Source: Paenalcaligenes niemegkensis (GTDB lineage Bacteria > Pseudomonadota > Gammaproteobacteria > Burkholderiales > Burkholderiaceae_B). From it: DNA of 64,000 bases. Position 1 is the first letter of the stretch. The number at the start of each line of letters is the position of its first letter. Below, piece after piece: positions 28,973-39,676 of this stretch. The position numbers and the translations under genes are program-made. The stretch spans positions 1,364,001 through 1,428,000 of the forward strand of contig NZ_JAKGCT010000004.1 of the NCBI RefSeq assembly GCF_022230885.1. The letters run 5' to 3'. The notes below the pieces were generated by a model. It had not been told where the DNA came from and searched no databases. It saw only the letters and a list, made by a program, of their open reading frames with translations.

Positions 28973-29101
28973 TTAGGCGCGTTTTACTTTCTCAAGCATT
29001 TTGAAAACGCTTTTAGGCGAACGCACGTAAAGACGTTTGAAGGCTTTGCCCAAGCAACGACGCTCTAGCGTGTTGCGGCGTGTGCGTTTGATTTCTGCCA
29101 T
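28973..29101 (-). CDS. Small highly basic protein, 42 residues, unknown
   Basis: The frame opens with MAEIKRTRRNTLERRCLGKA behind GGAGAACACC, an excellent ribosome-binding site, and ends in KMLEKVKRA. About a third of its residues are Lys/Arg, with no hydrophobic segment. The net charge suggests a nucleic-acid- or ribosome-associated protein, but this is inference; it does not match ribosomal proteins L34, L36 or S21 as I know them. It lies between the glycosyltransferase and uvrA genes, divergent from uvrA, and has its own terminator. Confidence 0.6.
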   Translation of the reverse strand: MAEIKRTRRNTLERRCLGKAFKRLYVRSPKSVFKMLEKVKRA

Positions 29102-29255
29102 GGTGTTCTCCGGATTCAACGTTTGGGCTGGCAGCCCACGTAATTGAGGCTACCATAAAAGACAATCCAAAATTCTACCGTAATCCGCGCTAAGATACAA
29201 AAACTCAGTACATTATTGTGCTTTTACTCATCATTACTGTCGCTTTCCCTGCAAC

Positions 29256-32200
29256 ATGAGCTCCCATATCCGAATTTTTGGCGCCCGCCAGAACAATCTA
29301 AAAAATATCGACGTTGAGTTTAAGACCGGTGAATTAACCGTCTTGACGGGGGTTTCAGGCTCGGGAAAAAGTTCACTGGCCTTCGATACTCTCTATGCAG
29401 AAGGACAGCGTCGCTACGTTGAGACCTTTTCGCCGTATGCCAGGCAGTTTCTCGACAGAATGGATAAACCACAAGTTGATCGCATCGAAGGTATTTTGCC
29501 TGCAATTGCCATTGATCAGGTCAATCCGGTGCGAAACTCTCGCAGTTCGGTAGGCACCATGACCGAGCTTAACGATTATTTAAAGCTGCTGTATGCCCGT
29601 ATGGGCAAGCTTTTTGCCGTTGTTGCGCTCAAGAGGTCAAGCCTGACAGCGCGCAAAGCATCGCCGCTGATCTCAGCCTGAAATGTGCAGCTGACAATCC
29701 ACGCCTGATCATTACCTTTGCCGTTCCTGTGCCCCTGAACTTTAGCCAAAGCGAGGTCGAAGGCTTTCTTGATCAGCAAGGCTACACCCGGATTCACCAC
29801 GAAAGCTCAAAGACCATCGAGGTGCAGGAAGGCAAGAAAACCAGGAAGGTGCAGCAACGTGTACTGCATGTGATTCAAGATCGCTTCCGCCTGGCCAGCA
29901 CAGAATCCCAGCGGATCATGGAAGCCATTGATGCAGCGCTTAACCAGGGCAATGGCCAAATCATTGTGTTTGCCTCGGAAAACGCTGAGTCGCCAGAACG
30001 GCAATGGACCTATAACAACAGACTGCACTGCGCACATTGCGACATTGACTACAGCCGGCCTTTGCCCAGTACATTTTCCTTCAACTCACCCTTGGGGGCA
30101 TGCGAAAGCTGCAGGGGCTTCGGTCGCGTCATGGGCATCGATTACGGTCTGGTCGTCCCCGACCAAAGCAAAAGCCTGCTTGAAGGTGCGATACGGCCTT
30201 GGCAAACGGCAAGCTACAAAGAATGCCAGACTGAAATGCAGAAGTACGCGCCAGCCGCTGGCGTCCGCCTGGGGGCTGCATGGAGCGATCTGAGCGAGGC
30301 CGAAAAACACTGGGTCATCTATGGTGCCGACGACTGGAAAGGCGGTCGCAATGCCTGGAATACCCAGTGGTATGGCATCGCACGCTTCTTTGAGTGGCTG
30401 GAAAGCCGTAGCTACCGTATGCACGTCAGGGTGATGCTTTCCAAATATCGAAGCTACACGCCTTGCCCCGCCTGCAATAGTTCACGCTTAAAGCCCGATG
30501 CCTTGTTATGGCGAGTTGGCAATCAAACCCATGACCAGGATGGCCCCTACGAACGATTCATGCCAGTGCATGCCTCTTGGACGCAAGCGCAATTAAATGC
30601 ATTACCCGGGCTGCATATTCATGATTTGATGCGTATGCCTATTGACCAGGTTCAGGCATTTTTCAAGCAGTTGCAATTGGGGCGGCAATTTGATGCGGCA
30701 TCCGATCTGCTGCGCACCGAAGTGCTGTCAAGGCTGCAGTTTCTCTCCGATGTGGGCCTGGGTTATTTGTCATTAGACCGCCAAAGCCGAACGTTGTCCG
30801 GCGGCGAAGTCCAACGCATCAATCTGACAACGGCCTTGGGCACCTCACTGGTCAATACTCTTTTTGTGCTCGACGAACCCTCTATCGGTTTGCATCCTCG
30901 CGACATGCATCGCATTGTCGAAATCATGCATCGTCTGCGGCGCAATGGTAATACCCTGGTCGTAGTGGAACACGATCCGCAAGTCATGATTGCCGCCGAT
31001 CGAATTCTGGACATAGGTCCAGGCCCTGGCGAACGTGGCGGACAAATCCTCTTCGATGGCCAGCCCACGCAGCTACGCGAAGCCAACACACTTACCGGCG
31101 ACTACCTAAGTGGCCGTAAGCGCATTAGTGCTCCAAGACCCATGCCCGTTCTTGAGCATACCCCCAGGCTTCTGCTTGAAAATGTATGCGCTAATAATTT
31201 AAAAGACATCTCGATCTCTATCCCGTTGGGACGTTTGGTGTGCATTACTGGTGTTTCCGGCTCCGGAAAATCCACCCTGGTTCAAGATGTGCTGTACCCG
31301 GCCTTGCGTAAGTTTCAAGGTTTGGCCACCGAAGCCCCGGGGCCGCACGGGGCCCTGCTCGGAGCCGAGCAAATCGCCGACGTCGTCATGGTCGACCAAA
31401 GCCCTATCGGAAAAACGGCCCGCTCGAATCCGGCCAGTTATGTGGGCGCCTTTGACGCGATCCGTAAATTATTTTCTCGCGCGCCCCTGGCTCTGGAACG
31501 CGACTACAAGCCAGGCACCTTCAGCTTCAACAGCGGTGAAGGCCGCTGCCCTACCTGCGGCGGCACCGGCTTTGAACACATCGAGATGCAGTTTCTCTCG
31601 GATGTCTATTTGCGCTGCCCGGATTGTGATGGCACACGCTTCAGACCTGAAGTGCTGGAAGTCAAGGTAGAGCACCTGGGCGCAAGTGCCTCCATTGCCG
31701 ATGTGCTGAACATGACTGTGCGCGAAGCCTCCGATTTTTTCGCTGGATTGCGCGACGTACAGGTTGGTCTGGCCCCGCTTTTAGACGTAGGCCTGGACTA
31801 CTTGAAATTGGGCCAGCCCGTACCCACGCTATCTGGCGGCGAGGCACAGCGCCTGAAATTGGCAGGCCACCTGGCGGAGGCCTCCAGAAGCCGGCTATCG
31901 CGGGTACAAGTCGCCAAAAAAGGAAGCCTGTTCCTGTTTGATGAGCCCACAACGGGATTGCACTTTGATGACATTGCCACGCTGATGCTGGCCTTCCGCA
32001 AACTTTTGGCAGCAGGTCATTCGCTGCTGGTCATCGAACACAATCTGGACATGGTTCTTGCCTCAGACTGGGTTATCGACTTAGGCCCCGAAGGGGGACG
32101 TAATGGCGGTGAGGTAGTCGTTACGGGGACTCCGGATGACGTCATGTCTTGCAGCCGTTCACATACCGGCCAGGCCTTGAAAGAGTATGCATCAACGGTA

Positions 32201-34900
32201 GTGGTCGACTTTGCGGCAGCCGAGCTTCCTGTGCTGGCCGAGCCCGAGAACCACTATCATACCGACAACAACATCACGATCGTCAACGCCAAAGAGCATA
32301 ATTTAAAGGGCATCACCGTAGCTATTCCCCGTGACACTTTTACCGTCATTACCGGTGTGTCTGGCTCAGGAAAATCCACCCTGGCGTTTGACATCTTGTT
32401 TAACGAAGGGCAGCGGCGCTACCTGGAATCGTTGAACGCTTATGCCAGATCTATCGTGCAGCCCGCAGGGCAGCCCGATGTGGACGCTATCTACGGCATT
32501 CCCCCTACTGTGGCCATCGAGCAGCGCACCAGCCGTGGCGGACGCAAATCCACCGTTGCCACCATGACCGAGATTCACCACTTCTTGCGCCTGCTGTATG
32601 TCAAGCTGGCTACGCAGATGTGCCCTACCTGCGATGTACCGGTAGAACCGCAGTCAGTCGACCAGATCGTTGCCCAGATCATGAGCCAGAACCGCGGTCA
32701 GCACATCGGGCTGCTCGCCCCTCTGGTCAGCTCGCGCAAAGGCTACTATACCGATCTTGCTACCTGGGCTGGTGCCCGTGGGCATACACATTTGCGCGTA
32801 GACGGCGAGTTCATTCCGGTAAGCCCATGGCCTCGACTGGACCGCTACCAAGAGCACACCATCGAACTGCCCGTCGCCGACTTGTTGGTTGACCCACGGC
32901 ACGAACAGGCATTGCGTCAGGCTGTTGCCAGTGCTCTGGAACACGGGAAGGGCACACTGGTACTTCTGACTCAACTCAGCAATCTCAACAGTGGCACCGT
33001 CGAGGACAGGCGAAACAGCGGCCTGAATCCCGCCCCTGTGCGGCTACAGCTTTCAACCAAACGTGCCTGCCCCTGCTGCGGAACCAGCTTCCCCGAGCCT
33101 GACCCGCGCATGTTTTCCTACAACTCAAAACATGGATGGTGCGAGCAATGCTTCGGTACCGGCTTGCAGCTCAAGGGCTTCGACAGCGAGCAAACAGGTG
33201 AAGAAAGCGGCTGGACCACCAACTACGAAGACGAAGAGGTAGTGTGTAGCGCTTGCTGCGGTCAACGACTCAACCCGGTCTCCCTTGCTTTTAAATGGCG
33301 AGATTTTTCTATTGCTACCCTTGCCGGCATGCCCGTCTCCGAGGCCAGCGTTTTCTTCAGTGGGCTGAGCAGTCAAGGACGCGAAGCTGACATTGCCAGG
33401 GATATACTTGGCGAAATTCGTAACCGTCTGGACTTCATGGAAGAGGTGGGCCTGAGCTACCTGGCCCTGGATCGTGCTGCGCCCACCCTATCCGGTGGCG
33501 AAGCACAGCGCATACGCCTGGCTGCCCAGCTGGGTTCCAATTTGCAGGGGGTCTGCTATGTGCTGGACGAACCCACTATAGGCCTGCATCCCCGGGACAA
33601 CCGAATTTTGCTCAATGCCATACAGCGCCTTGAAGCCAATGGAAATACACTGGTCGTCGTTGAACACGATGAAGACACCATCCGTCAGGCCAAACACGTC
33701 ATCGACATGGGCCCCGGCGCAGGAACCCGAGGCGGTACCGTCGTTGCCGAGGGCACTGTCACTGAACTGATGGATAACCCGAATTCATTGACAGGCCGCT
33801 ATCTGCGAGAGCCCATCAAGCACCCCATGCAGGATCGCCGCCCCATTGACGCAGATACCCCCATGCTGACAGTGGTTGGCGCCCATATGCATAATCTGCA
33901 AAACGTCACAGCCCATATCCCCATAGGGCGTCTAAGCGTCGTGACCGGTGTTTCCGGTTCGGGAAAATCAACCTTTGCCCGTGAGGTCTTGCTCGACAAC
34001 CTGCACCGCAGTTTGAGTTCCCGTAGTGATGGTCCCTGGACGGGCTGCGCTGCGATCACCGGCTGGGAGCCCCTGGATCGCGTGCTTGAGGTCGACCAGA
34101 CCCCCATCGGTAAAACCCCGCGCTCTTGCCCAGCCACCTACATTGGTTTCTGGAATGACGTACGCAAGCTATTTGCCGACACCAGAGACGCACGCATGCG
34201 CGGCTGGAACGCCTCCAGGTTTTCATTCAACACCGGTGAAGGCCGCTGCGCAGAATGCGGTGGCCAAGGCATGCTGACCCTCGAGATGAGCTTTTTGCCA
34301 GATGTAAAAGTACCTTGCGAAGCCTGCGGTGGCCAACGCTTTAACGATGACACCCTAAGCGTGCGCTGGCAATCTAAAAACGCCGGCGAAGTGCTGAGTA
34401 TGGAGGTAGACGAAGCCGTAGAGTACTTTGCGTCTAATTCCCGAATTTTACGTCCGCTTAAGTTAATGCAGGACGTAGGCTTGGGCTATCTTACATTGGG
34501 GCAACCCTCACCCACCCTCTCGGGCGGCGAGGCACAGCGCGTCAAATTGGTCACCGAACTGAGCAAGGCCCGTCTCGACGAAGGGGTCATTCGCAGCGGA
34601 CGCGCAAGCCGCACCCCACACACCTTGTACGTGCTTGACGAACCCACCGTTGGACTGGCAATAGCCGACGTAGAAAAGCTGCTGCGTGTATTGCATCGAT
34701 TAACCGACGCGGGCAATACGGTGGTTGTTATTGAGCACAATCTGGATGTAATCGCCGAAGCGGACTGGATTGTCGATTTAGGGCCTGAGGGCGGTTCGGG
34801 CGGGGGTCGCCTGGTTGTTGAAGGAAACCCCGATGCGGTGCAAAATACGCCCTCCTCCCATACAGGCCACGCCTTAAAAGAATTTCTGCACCCTCGCTAA
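29256..34900 (+). pseudogene. uvrA: Double-length UvrA (two fused UvrA units), single frameshift near the start
   Basis: UvrA is the DNA-damage recognition ATPase of nucleotide excision repair and normally works as a dimer of about 940 residues. Here two complete units are fused (restored length 1881). The first starts [18 protein letters not shown]. The second starts ITIVNAKEHNLKGITVAI at about residue 1005. Walker A occurs four times ([18 protein letters not shown] three times), each with an LSGGE signature. CxxC zinc pairs are visible in both (for example CPTCGGTGFEH). One T added to the T5 run at 29611-29615 joins residues 1-122 to the rest ([16 protein letters not shown]). Its TAA overlaps the pabB ATG. 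Confidence 0.9.
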
Positions 34901-36021
34901 TGTATTGCCGTTTTGAAAATCGCGTATCGAACCACGCACTGGAGTTTCGCAGACCTGTTGGTCGGGCCGCCGCGCATGAGAAACGGGGAATAGACTCGGT
35001 TTTTTCTGCTATTGCTCATGCCCAGACTAAAGGCTGGTGGGTGGCGCTGTTGTTGAACTATGAGTTGGGCGAAGCCCTGCTTGATAACGATAAAGAACGG
35101 TCTGCTTCAGGCCAGCCGTTAATCACGGCACTGTTCTTTGAACAGGCAGAACAATGCCCGGTCTGGCAGGCACCTGATGTGCCTGTCGTTCTGAAGTGCA
35201 GCACGGCTGCCAGCAACAATCATTACACAGACGCTATCCAGCGCATTCGTCACAATATCTGCGAAGGCGAATATTACCAAATCAATTACACCGTTTCCAT
35301 TGATGTGCACAGTGATGCTTCGCCGGAACAGATCTATAGAAAAATTGCCAGTCAGCATCCCAGCCCTCACGCTGCTTTTGTCGTCGATGGCGAGCGCACC
35401 GTCGCCTCGTTTTCTCCTGAGCTTTTCGTAAAACGTAAGGGTTCGACGCTTACTGTTCGGCCCATGAAAGGCACCCGCCCGCGTTTTACTGATCCAGATC
35501 TTGATGCTGCTTCAGGCGCAGCCCTGAAAAGCAGCGCCAAAGATTGTGCTGAAAACGTAATGATCGTCGACTTATTACGCAACGACCTGAGCCAGGTCGC
35601 TTCCCCTGGCAGCGTTAAGGTAGAGACATTGCTTGAGCTTGAACAATACCCGTCGGTATGGACAATGACCTCAACAATCAGTGCCCGGCAACGCCCCGAA
35701 ACCACCTTGAAACAGCTGTTGCTTGCCTTGTTTCCCTGTGGCTCCATCACCGGAGCCCCGAAACTGGCAGCCATGCAAGCCATAAAAGAACTGGAGCAGC
35801 GCGATCGGGGCATTTATTGCGGCAGTATCGGGTGGATTGCCCCGAATGGCGATCTCAACTTGAACGTCGCGATTCGTACGCTTGAGTTTCAGGATCAGCA
35901 ACACGGCAAATTTGGCGTTGGAGGCGGTATTGTCTATGATTCTGATGCAGCGCAAGAATGGCAGGAATGTCTATGGAAAGCGCGAATTCTGGGTTCAGAG
36001 ATCCGACAGGGCAAAGCATGA
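34900..36021 (+). CDS. pabB: Aminodeoxychorismate synthase component I
   Basis: PabB converts chorismate plus ammonia to 4-amino-4-deoxychorismate for folate. 373 residues of the anthranilate-synthase/chorismate-binding family, with a short N-terminal domain. Key stretches are GEYYQINYT, SPELFVKRKG, the catalytic lysine in VRPMKGTRPR, CAENVMIVDLLRNDL and FPCGSITGAPKLAAMQ. It overlaps uvrA by one base (TAATG) and pabC by ATGA, so it is probably translationally coupled to both. Confidence 0.92.
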   Translation: MYCRFENRVSNHALEFRRPVGRAAAHEKRGIDSVFSAIAHAQTKGWWVALLLNYELGEALLDNDKERSASGQPLITALFFEQAEQCPVWQAPDVPVVLKCSTAASNNHYTDAIQRIRHNICEGEYYQINYTVSIDVHSDASPEQIYRKIASQHPSPHAAFVVDGERTVASFSPELFVKRKGSTLTVRPMKGTRPRFTDPDLDAASGAALKSSAKDCAENVMIVDLLRNDLSQVASPGSVKVETLLELEQYPSVWTMTSTISARQRPETTLKQLLLALFPCGSITGAPKLAAMQAIKELEQRDRGIYCGSIGWIAPNGDLNLNVAIRTLEFQDQQHGKFGVGGGIVYDSDAAQEWQECLWKARILGSEIRQGKA

Positions 36022-36671
36022 AAAACCGGGATACCCCACTTTTAATAGAAACCATGCGGGTAGACAGCGGTGGGGACATCGCCTTGCTGCCCTTTCACTT
36101 GCAGCGCCTGCAGACGTCTGCAAAGGCGCTTGGCTATCCCTGCGACCCAAACGCTGTTACTGCTGCTATTCAGGCACAACTGGCTGCCTTGCAGCAGGCC
36201 ACTTTCAGGTTGCGCCTGACCTTATCCGCAACAGGCTGCCTGTCTTTTGAACATAGTGAACTCGCCCCCACAGCAGAGCCTGTCTCGCTAACAATAAACC
36301 CCGCGCCCTTAAAACAGAGTCCATGGCTGGGCCACAAGACCAGCAACCGAAGCTGGTATGAATCAGCGGAACAAAACCTGAAACAGCAGCCGACACTCTT
36401 TGATGTGGTGTTTTTTAATGAGCTGGACGAGCTCTGCGAAGGCAGTCGCAGCAATCTCTACATTCAGCAAAACGGACAGTGGCTTACCCCGCCGGTAGGC
36501 TGTGGATTGCTGGCAGGTGTGAAACGCGCCCAGCTTCTGGCCAGTGGCCAAGTAAATGTCGCCACAATCAGCCGGGCGGAGTTTTTGGCTGCGCCAAAGA
36601 TCCGCGTCTCCAATGCCTTACGCGGATGGTTAGACGCAACGCTGCTTACCGACACTGAGCTAACTCAATAA
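36018..36671 (+). CDS. pabC: Aminodeoxychorismate lyase (class IV PLP aminotransferase fold)
   Basis: PabC removes pyruvate from aminodeoxychorismate to give p-aminobenzoate. The start at 36018 overlaps the pabB stop as ATGA. 217 residues, shorter than E. coli PabC (269) but like the C-terminal half of fused PabBC proteins. The PLP lysine is in LGHKTSNRSWYESAEQ, followed by the loop FFNELDELCEGSRSNLYI and the turn PPVGCGLLAGVKRAQLL. The pairing with pabB is the main support for the substrate. Confidence 0.88.
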   Translation: MKNRDTPLLIETMRVDSGGDIALLPFHLQRLQTSAKALGYPCDPNAVTAAIQAQLAALQQATFRLRLTLSATGCLSFEHSELAPTAEPVSLTINPAPLKQSPWLGHKTSNRSWYESAEQNLKQQPTLFDVVFFNELDELCEGSRSNLYIQQNGQWLTPPVGCGLLAGVKRAQLLASGQVNVATISRAEFLAAPKIRVSNALRGWLDATLLTDTELTQ

Positions 36672-36710
36672 ATACATCCAGGCTGGCTCAGGCCATCCTG
36701 AAACCACGAG

Positions 36711-37538
36711 TTAAGATATATCCGGCCCAGGCTGGGGCTGCTGACTAAGCAGATGCTGAATAGCTAGCTGAGCGGCGGCAAATCCCATTGGCGCCGTGAC
36801 CGTAACCGCGGATCCGTAGCCCGCACACGACAGGCCCTGGAGCGTCTGGTTCTGATTACCGTCTTGCTGCCATTCTGCGGGCAGTAAAGCAGGCTGTTCG
36901 ATCCACAAGCAACTCACTCCCATTTTTGGTACACGAGGCTTTTTAGCGCCTGCCTTAGGCTTAGCGTAGCCATGCGCTTTACGCAGCTGATTACGCAGCC
37001 TGGCCAACAGTGCATCGTGGGTACTTTGTGACAAGTCTCCGCTACGCAAGGCTAGAGCATCCAGCTTGCCGCCTGCTGCCCCACATACAATCACCTTGAT
37101 TTTCAGGCTCTTGGCCTGCGTCAGCATGGCGATCTTTGCTGAAACCTGGTCAGTACAGTCGACCAGTACATCCGGCAAGCTTTGCAAGCAGATACCCACA
37201 TTATCAGGACCAATAAAATCGTCGATGATCTCGACCCGGCACAAAGGGTTGATGTCCGCAATGCGTTCTGCCATAGCCAAGCATTTGGCCTTGCCCAAAG
37301 TACTGCTCAGCGCGGGCAACTGGCGATTAATATTCGATTCAGCCACATGGTCCATGTCGATCAGGCTTATACGGCCCACCCCCGTACGGGCCAAAGCCTC
37401 AACGCACCAACTACCCACCCCGCCTATTCCGGCGACCATCACGTGTTTGGACGCAAAATACGCCACACACCCCGGACCATATAAACGTTCCAACCCACCA
37501 AAACGTCGCTGAGCACTGCCGATTTCTTGTTCTGACAC
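36711..37538 (-). CDS. tcdA: tRNA threonylcarbamoyladenosine dehydratase TcdA (CsdL/YgdL)
   Basis: E1-like, ThiF-fold ATP-dependent enzyme that cyclises t6A37 to ct6A in tRNA. The GTG start at 37538 is preferred because it gives the usual RRFGGLERLYGP N-terminus; the open frame extends to 37616 but runs upstream of a TACAAT promoter element. Conserved: VMVAGIGGVGSWCVEALART, SLIDMDHVAESNINRQ, VDCTDQVSAKIAML. About 275 residues. It converges on pabC. Another t6A-pathway gene (sua5) lies at 47.8 kb. Confidence 0.88.
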   Translation of the reverse strand: MSEQEIGSAQRRFGGLERLYGPGCVAYFASKHVMVAGIGGVGSWCVEALARTGVGRISLIDMDHVAESNINRQLPALSSTLGKAKCLAMAERIADINPLCRVEIIDDFIGPDNVGICLQSLPDVLVDCTDQVSAKIAMLTQAKSLKIKVIVCGAAGGKLDALALRSGDLSQSTHDALLARLRNQLRKAHGYAKPKAGAKKPRVPKMGVSCLWIEQPALLPAEWQQDGNQNQTLQGLSCAGYGSAVTVTAPMGFAAAQLAIQHLLSQQPQPGPDIS

Positions 37539-37721
37539 CGCATTAACCTTAAAAATGTACGAGCGAACCCTATTGTAAATCGGCGGTTCAGAGAGAAGCC
37601 GGCCATATAACCGCAACCAGCTTCTCAGCCGTTGTTATTACGCTGAGAGCAATAAGCTTATACCTAAATACTTGCTTGTTTCCGAGTGGTTTTTTCGCCC
37701 ATTCAGGACGCTTGTTCTACA

Positions 37722-38438
37722 ATGGAGCAGCGTATTTTGTCAACGGAACCTCTTAAGCATTTATTTGATACAGTGAACTCGTCTTTAGCCGCCTCTATCC
37801 AACCTGCCCCTGAACCCACCAGCTTTCGCGTTCTGAGCGATGCCGAGCGTGATCGCTCGATGCACGAGTGTTTAACTCACTGGAACCCAGGTCAAGACGT
37901 CTGGGTTTACGGCTATGGCTCGCTAATATGGCGTCCCGAATTCGACTATCTCGAGCAGCGACAGGCATTACTACGAGGCTACCACCGCTCGCTCTGCCTG
38001 TGGTCTCGAATTAACCGCGGCACACCCGAGCAGCCTGGCCTGGTCTTTGGCCTTGACGCAGGCGGCTCATGCAGAGGCATGGCTTTTCGTATTGCCGGGC
38101 ATCAGGTACCTGACGTCTTTGATGCCTTATGGCGGCGGGAAATGCCCAGTGGAGCCTATACACCACGCTGGTTACCCTGCAGAACAAATACAGGTAATAT
38201 TCAGGCCCTGACATTTGTCATGAATCGCAACACTGACGCGTATGTACCGCGTATGCCGCTTGAACAGCTAATCGACGTCATCAATGCAGCGCATGGTATC
38301 AATGGCCCTTGCATAGAGTACGTACTTGAAACAGCAGAAGCGCTCAAGCGTTCAGAAATTCAGGACAAACGTTTACAAAGCCTGGTAGATGCTCTCGAGA
38401 GCCGTTCTATTGGCTCCTTTCCTCTTTGTGCTGTGTGA
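37722..38438 (+). CDS. ChaC-like gamma-glutamylcyclotransferase
   Basis: Glutathione-specific gamma-glutamylcyclotransferase fold, releasing 5-oxoproline. The ATG at 37722 gives 238 residues. Family marks are VWVYGYGSLIWRPEFDY at the N-terminus, GYHRSLCLWS, GLVFGLDAGGSCRGMAFRI and the catalytic glutamate in LWRREMPSGAYTPRW. It lies 5 bp upstream of pdxH on the same strand and is divergent from tcdA. Confidence 0.9.
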   Translation: MEQRILSTEPLKHLFDTVNSSLAASIQPAPEPTSFRVLSDAERDRSMHECLTHWNPGQDVWVYGYGSLIWRPEFDYLEQRQALLRGYHRSLCLWSRINRGTPEQPGLVFGLDAGGSCRGMAFRIAGHQVPDVFDALWRREMPSGAYTPRWLPCRTNTGNIQALTFVMNRNTDAYVPRMPLEQLIDVINAAHGINGPCIEYVLETAEALKRSEIQDKRLQSLVDALESRSIGSFPLCAV

Positions 38439-38443
38439 CTACC

Positions 38444-39078
38444 ATGAGCCTCTCCGATTACCGTAACGAATACGCTAAATTTTCTTTGGGGGAAGACGCT
38501 CTTCAAGCTGATCCTCGCCTTCAGTTTCATCTCTGGCTAAATGAAGCTATGAGCGAAGGTGCGCCCGAACCCACCGCCATGACACTTTCCACGGTTAACG
38601 AGCAAGGTCAGCCTACCTCGCGCATTGTGCTGCTAAAAGGTTACGAAAGCGATCATGGGCTGCAGTTCTACACCAACTATCAATCCCGTAAAGGACAAGA
38701 ACTGGCGCAAAATCCCCGAGCTTGCCTACAGTTTTTTGGCCTACCATGCAACGCCAGGTGCGTTTCGAAGGCCAGGTGCAAAAGCTAAGCGCTGAACAAT
38801 CTGACCTGTATTTTTCAAGCCGCCCCCTCGAATCCCGTATCAATGCCATTGCTTCCCCGCAAAGCGCTGTCATTGATCGTGCTGAACTGGAAGCTAACTC
38901 TATCAAGCTGCACCAACAGCTGGGCTCGAACCCGCCCCGCCCTGATTTTTGGGGTGGTTACATATTAAAGCCCGTCTATATCGAGTTCTGGCAAGGACGA
39001 ACCTCCAGACTGCATGATCGTTTTGCCTTCGCTCAAAATGCACAAAATGGATGGGCCATATCGCGCTTAGCGCCCTGA
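38444..39078 (+). pseudogene. pdxH: Pyridoxamine 5'-phosphate oxidase PdxH, frameshifted
   Basis: PdxH is the FMN oxidase making pyridoxal 5'-phosphate. The start at 38444 (MSLSDYRNEYAKFSLGEDAL). PTAMTLSTVNEQGQPTSRIV and [21 protein letters not shown] bind FMN. After ACLQFF the frame breaks. One T added to the T6 run at 38732-38737 gives [20 protein letters not shown], followed by the intact C-terminus ending RLHDRFAFA. Restored length is 211, normal for the family. Confidence 0.92.
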
Positions 39079-39099
39079 TGTGGTAGTGTGTTTGCCTCT

Positions 39100-39639
39100 A
39101 TGCCTGATATTGCTTCTGTTCCCAGCTTTGATATTCCGTACTTTAGGTCTGCCCTAGGGCGATTTGCTACGGGCGTCACAATCATCACCACCGAAAGTTC
39201 GAACTCAGACCCCCAGCCTCTGGGCCTTACCGTCAGTTCTTTTAATTCGGTGTCATTAGAACCTCCGCTGATCTTATGGTCATTGGCGAAAAAAGCATCC
39301 TCGCTGCCTCACTATCGCGAGGCAGAGCGTTACGTCATACATGTGCTGGGCGCTAAGCAACTTGAAATGGCAAAGCGCTTCGCATGGGGCCCTCAAAGCC
39401 ATCGCTTTGAGGGCAAGACTCTTAGCCGTGCCCCAAATGGCACGCTAATGATCGACGACCATCAATTTGCTGCCTGGTTTGAATGCACGAACATCACGCA
39501 ACACGAAGCCGGCGATCACTTTATTTTTGTCGGCAAGGTCGAGCACTGCTTTCGAAATTTCGAGCAGCCCTTGATCTATCACGCTGGTGACTTCGAGCTC
39601 ACTCCCGTGAATCAGCCCTGGGACGCTGCAAAGGCATAG
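39100..39639 (+). CDS. Flavin reductase-family protein (FMN-binding split barrel)
   Basis: About 179 residues if started at the ATG at 39100; a GTG at 39088 is also open. The fold is shown by FRSALGRFATGVTIITTES, LGLTVSSFNSVSLEPPLILW and the late FIFVGKVEHCF. Such proteins reduce FMN/FAD with NAD(P)H, often for a partner monooxygenase or for flavin-dependent detoxification. No partner oxygenase is adjacent (pdxH before, purU after), so the role is open. Confidence 0.85.
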   Translation: MPDIASVPSFDIPYFRSALGRFATGVTIITTESSNSDPQPLGLTVSSFNSVSLEPPLILWSLAKKASSLPHYREAERYVIHVLGAKQLEMAKRFAWGPQSHRFEGKTLSRAPNGTLMIDDHQFAAWFECTNITQHEAGDHFIFVGKVEHCFRNFEQPLIYHAGDFELTPVNQPWDAAKA

Positions 39640-39676
39640 AGCCCTTCCCATTGCATTCCTTAAGCACTCAATAAAA

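Noticed and set aside
29256-34900. Two adjacent uvrA genes merged by an assembly error
   Set aside because: The frame is open across the junction without a stop or start between the units, and a long UvrA is known in this order.
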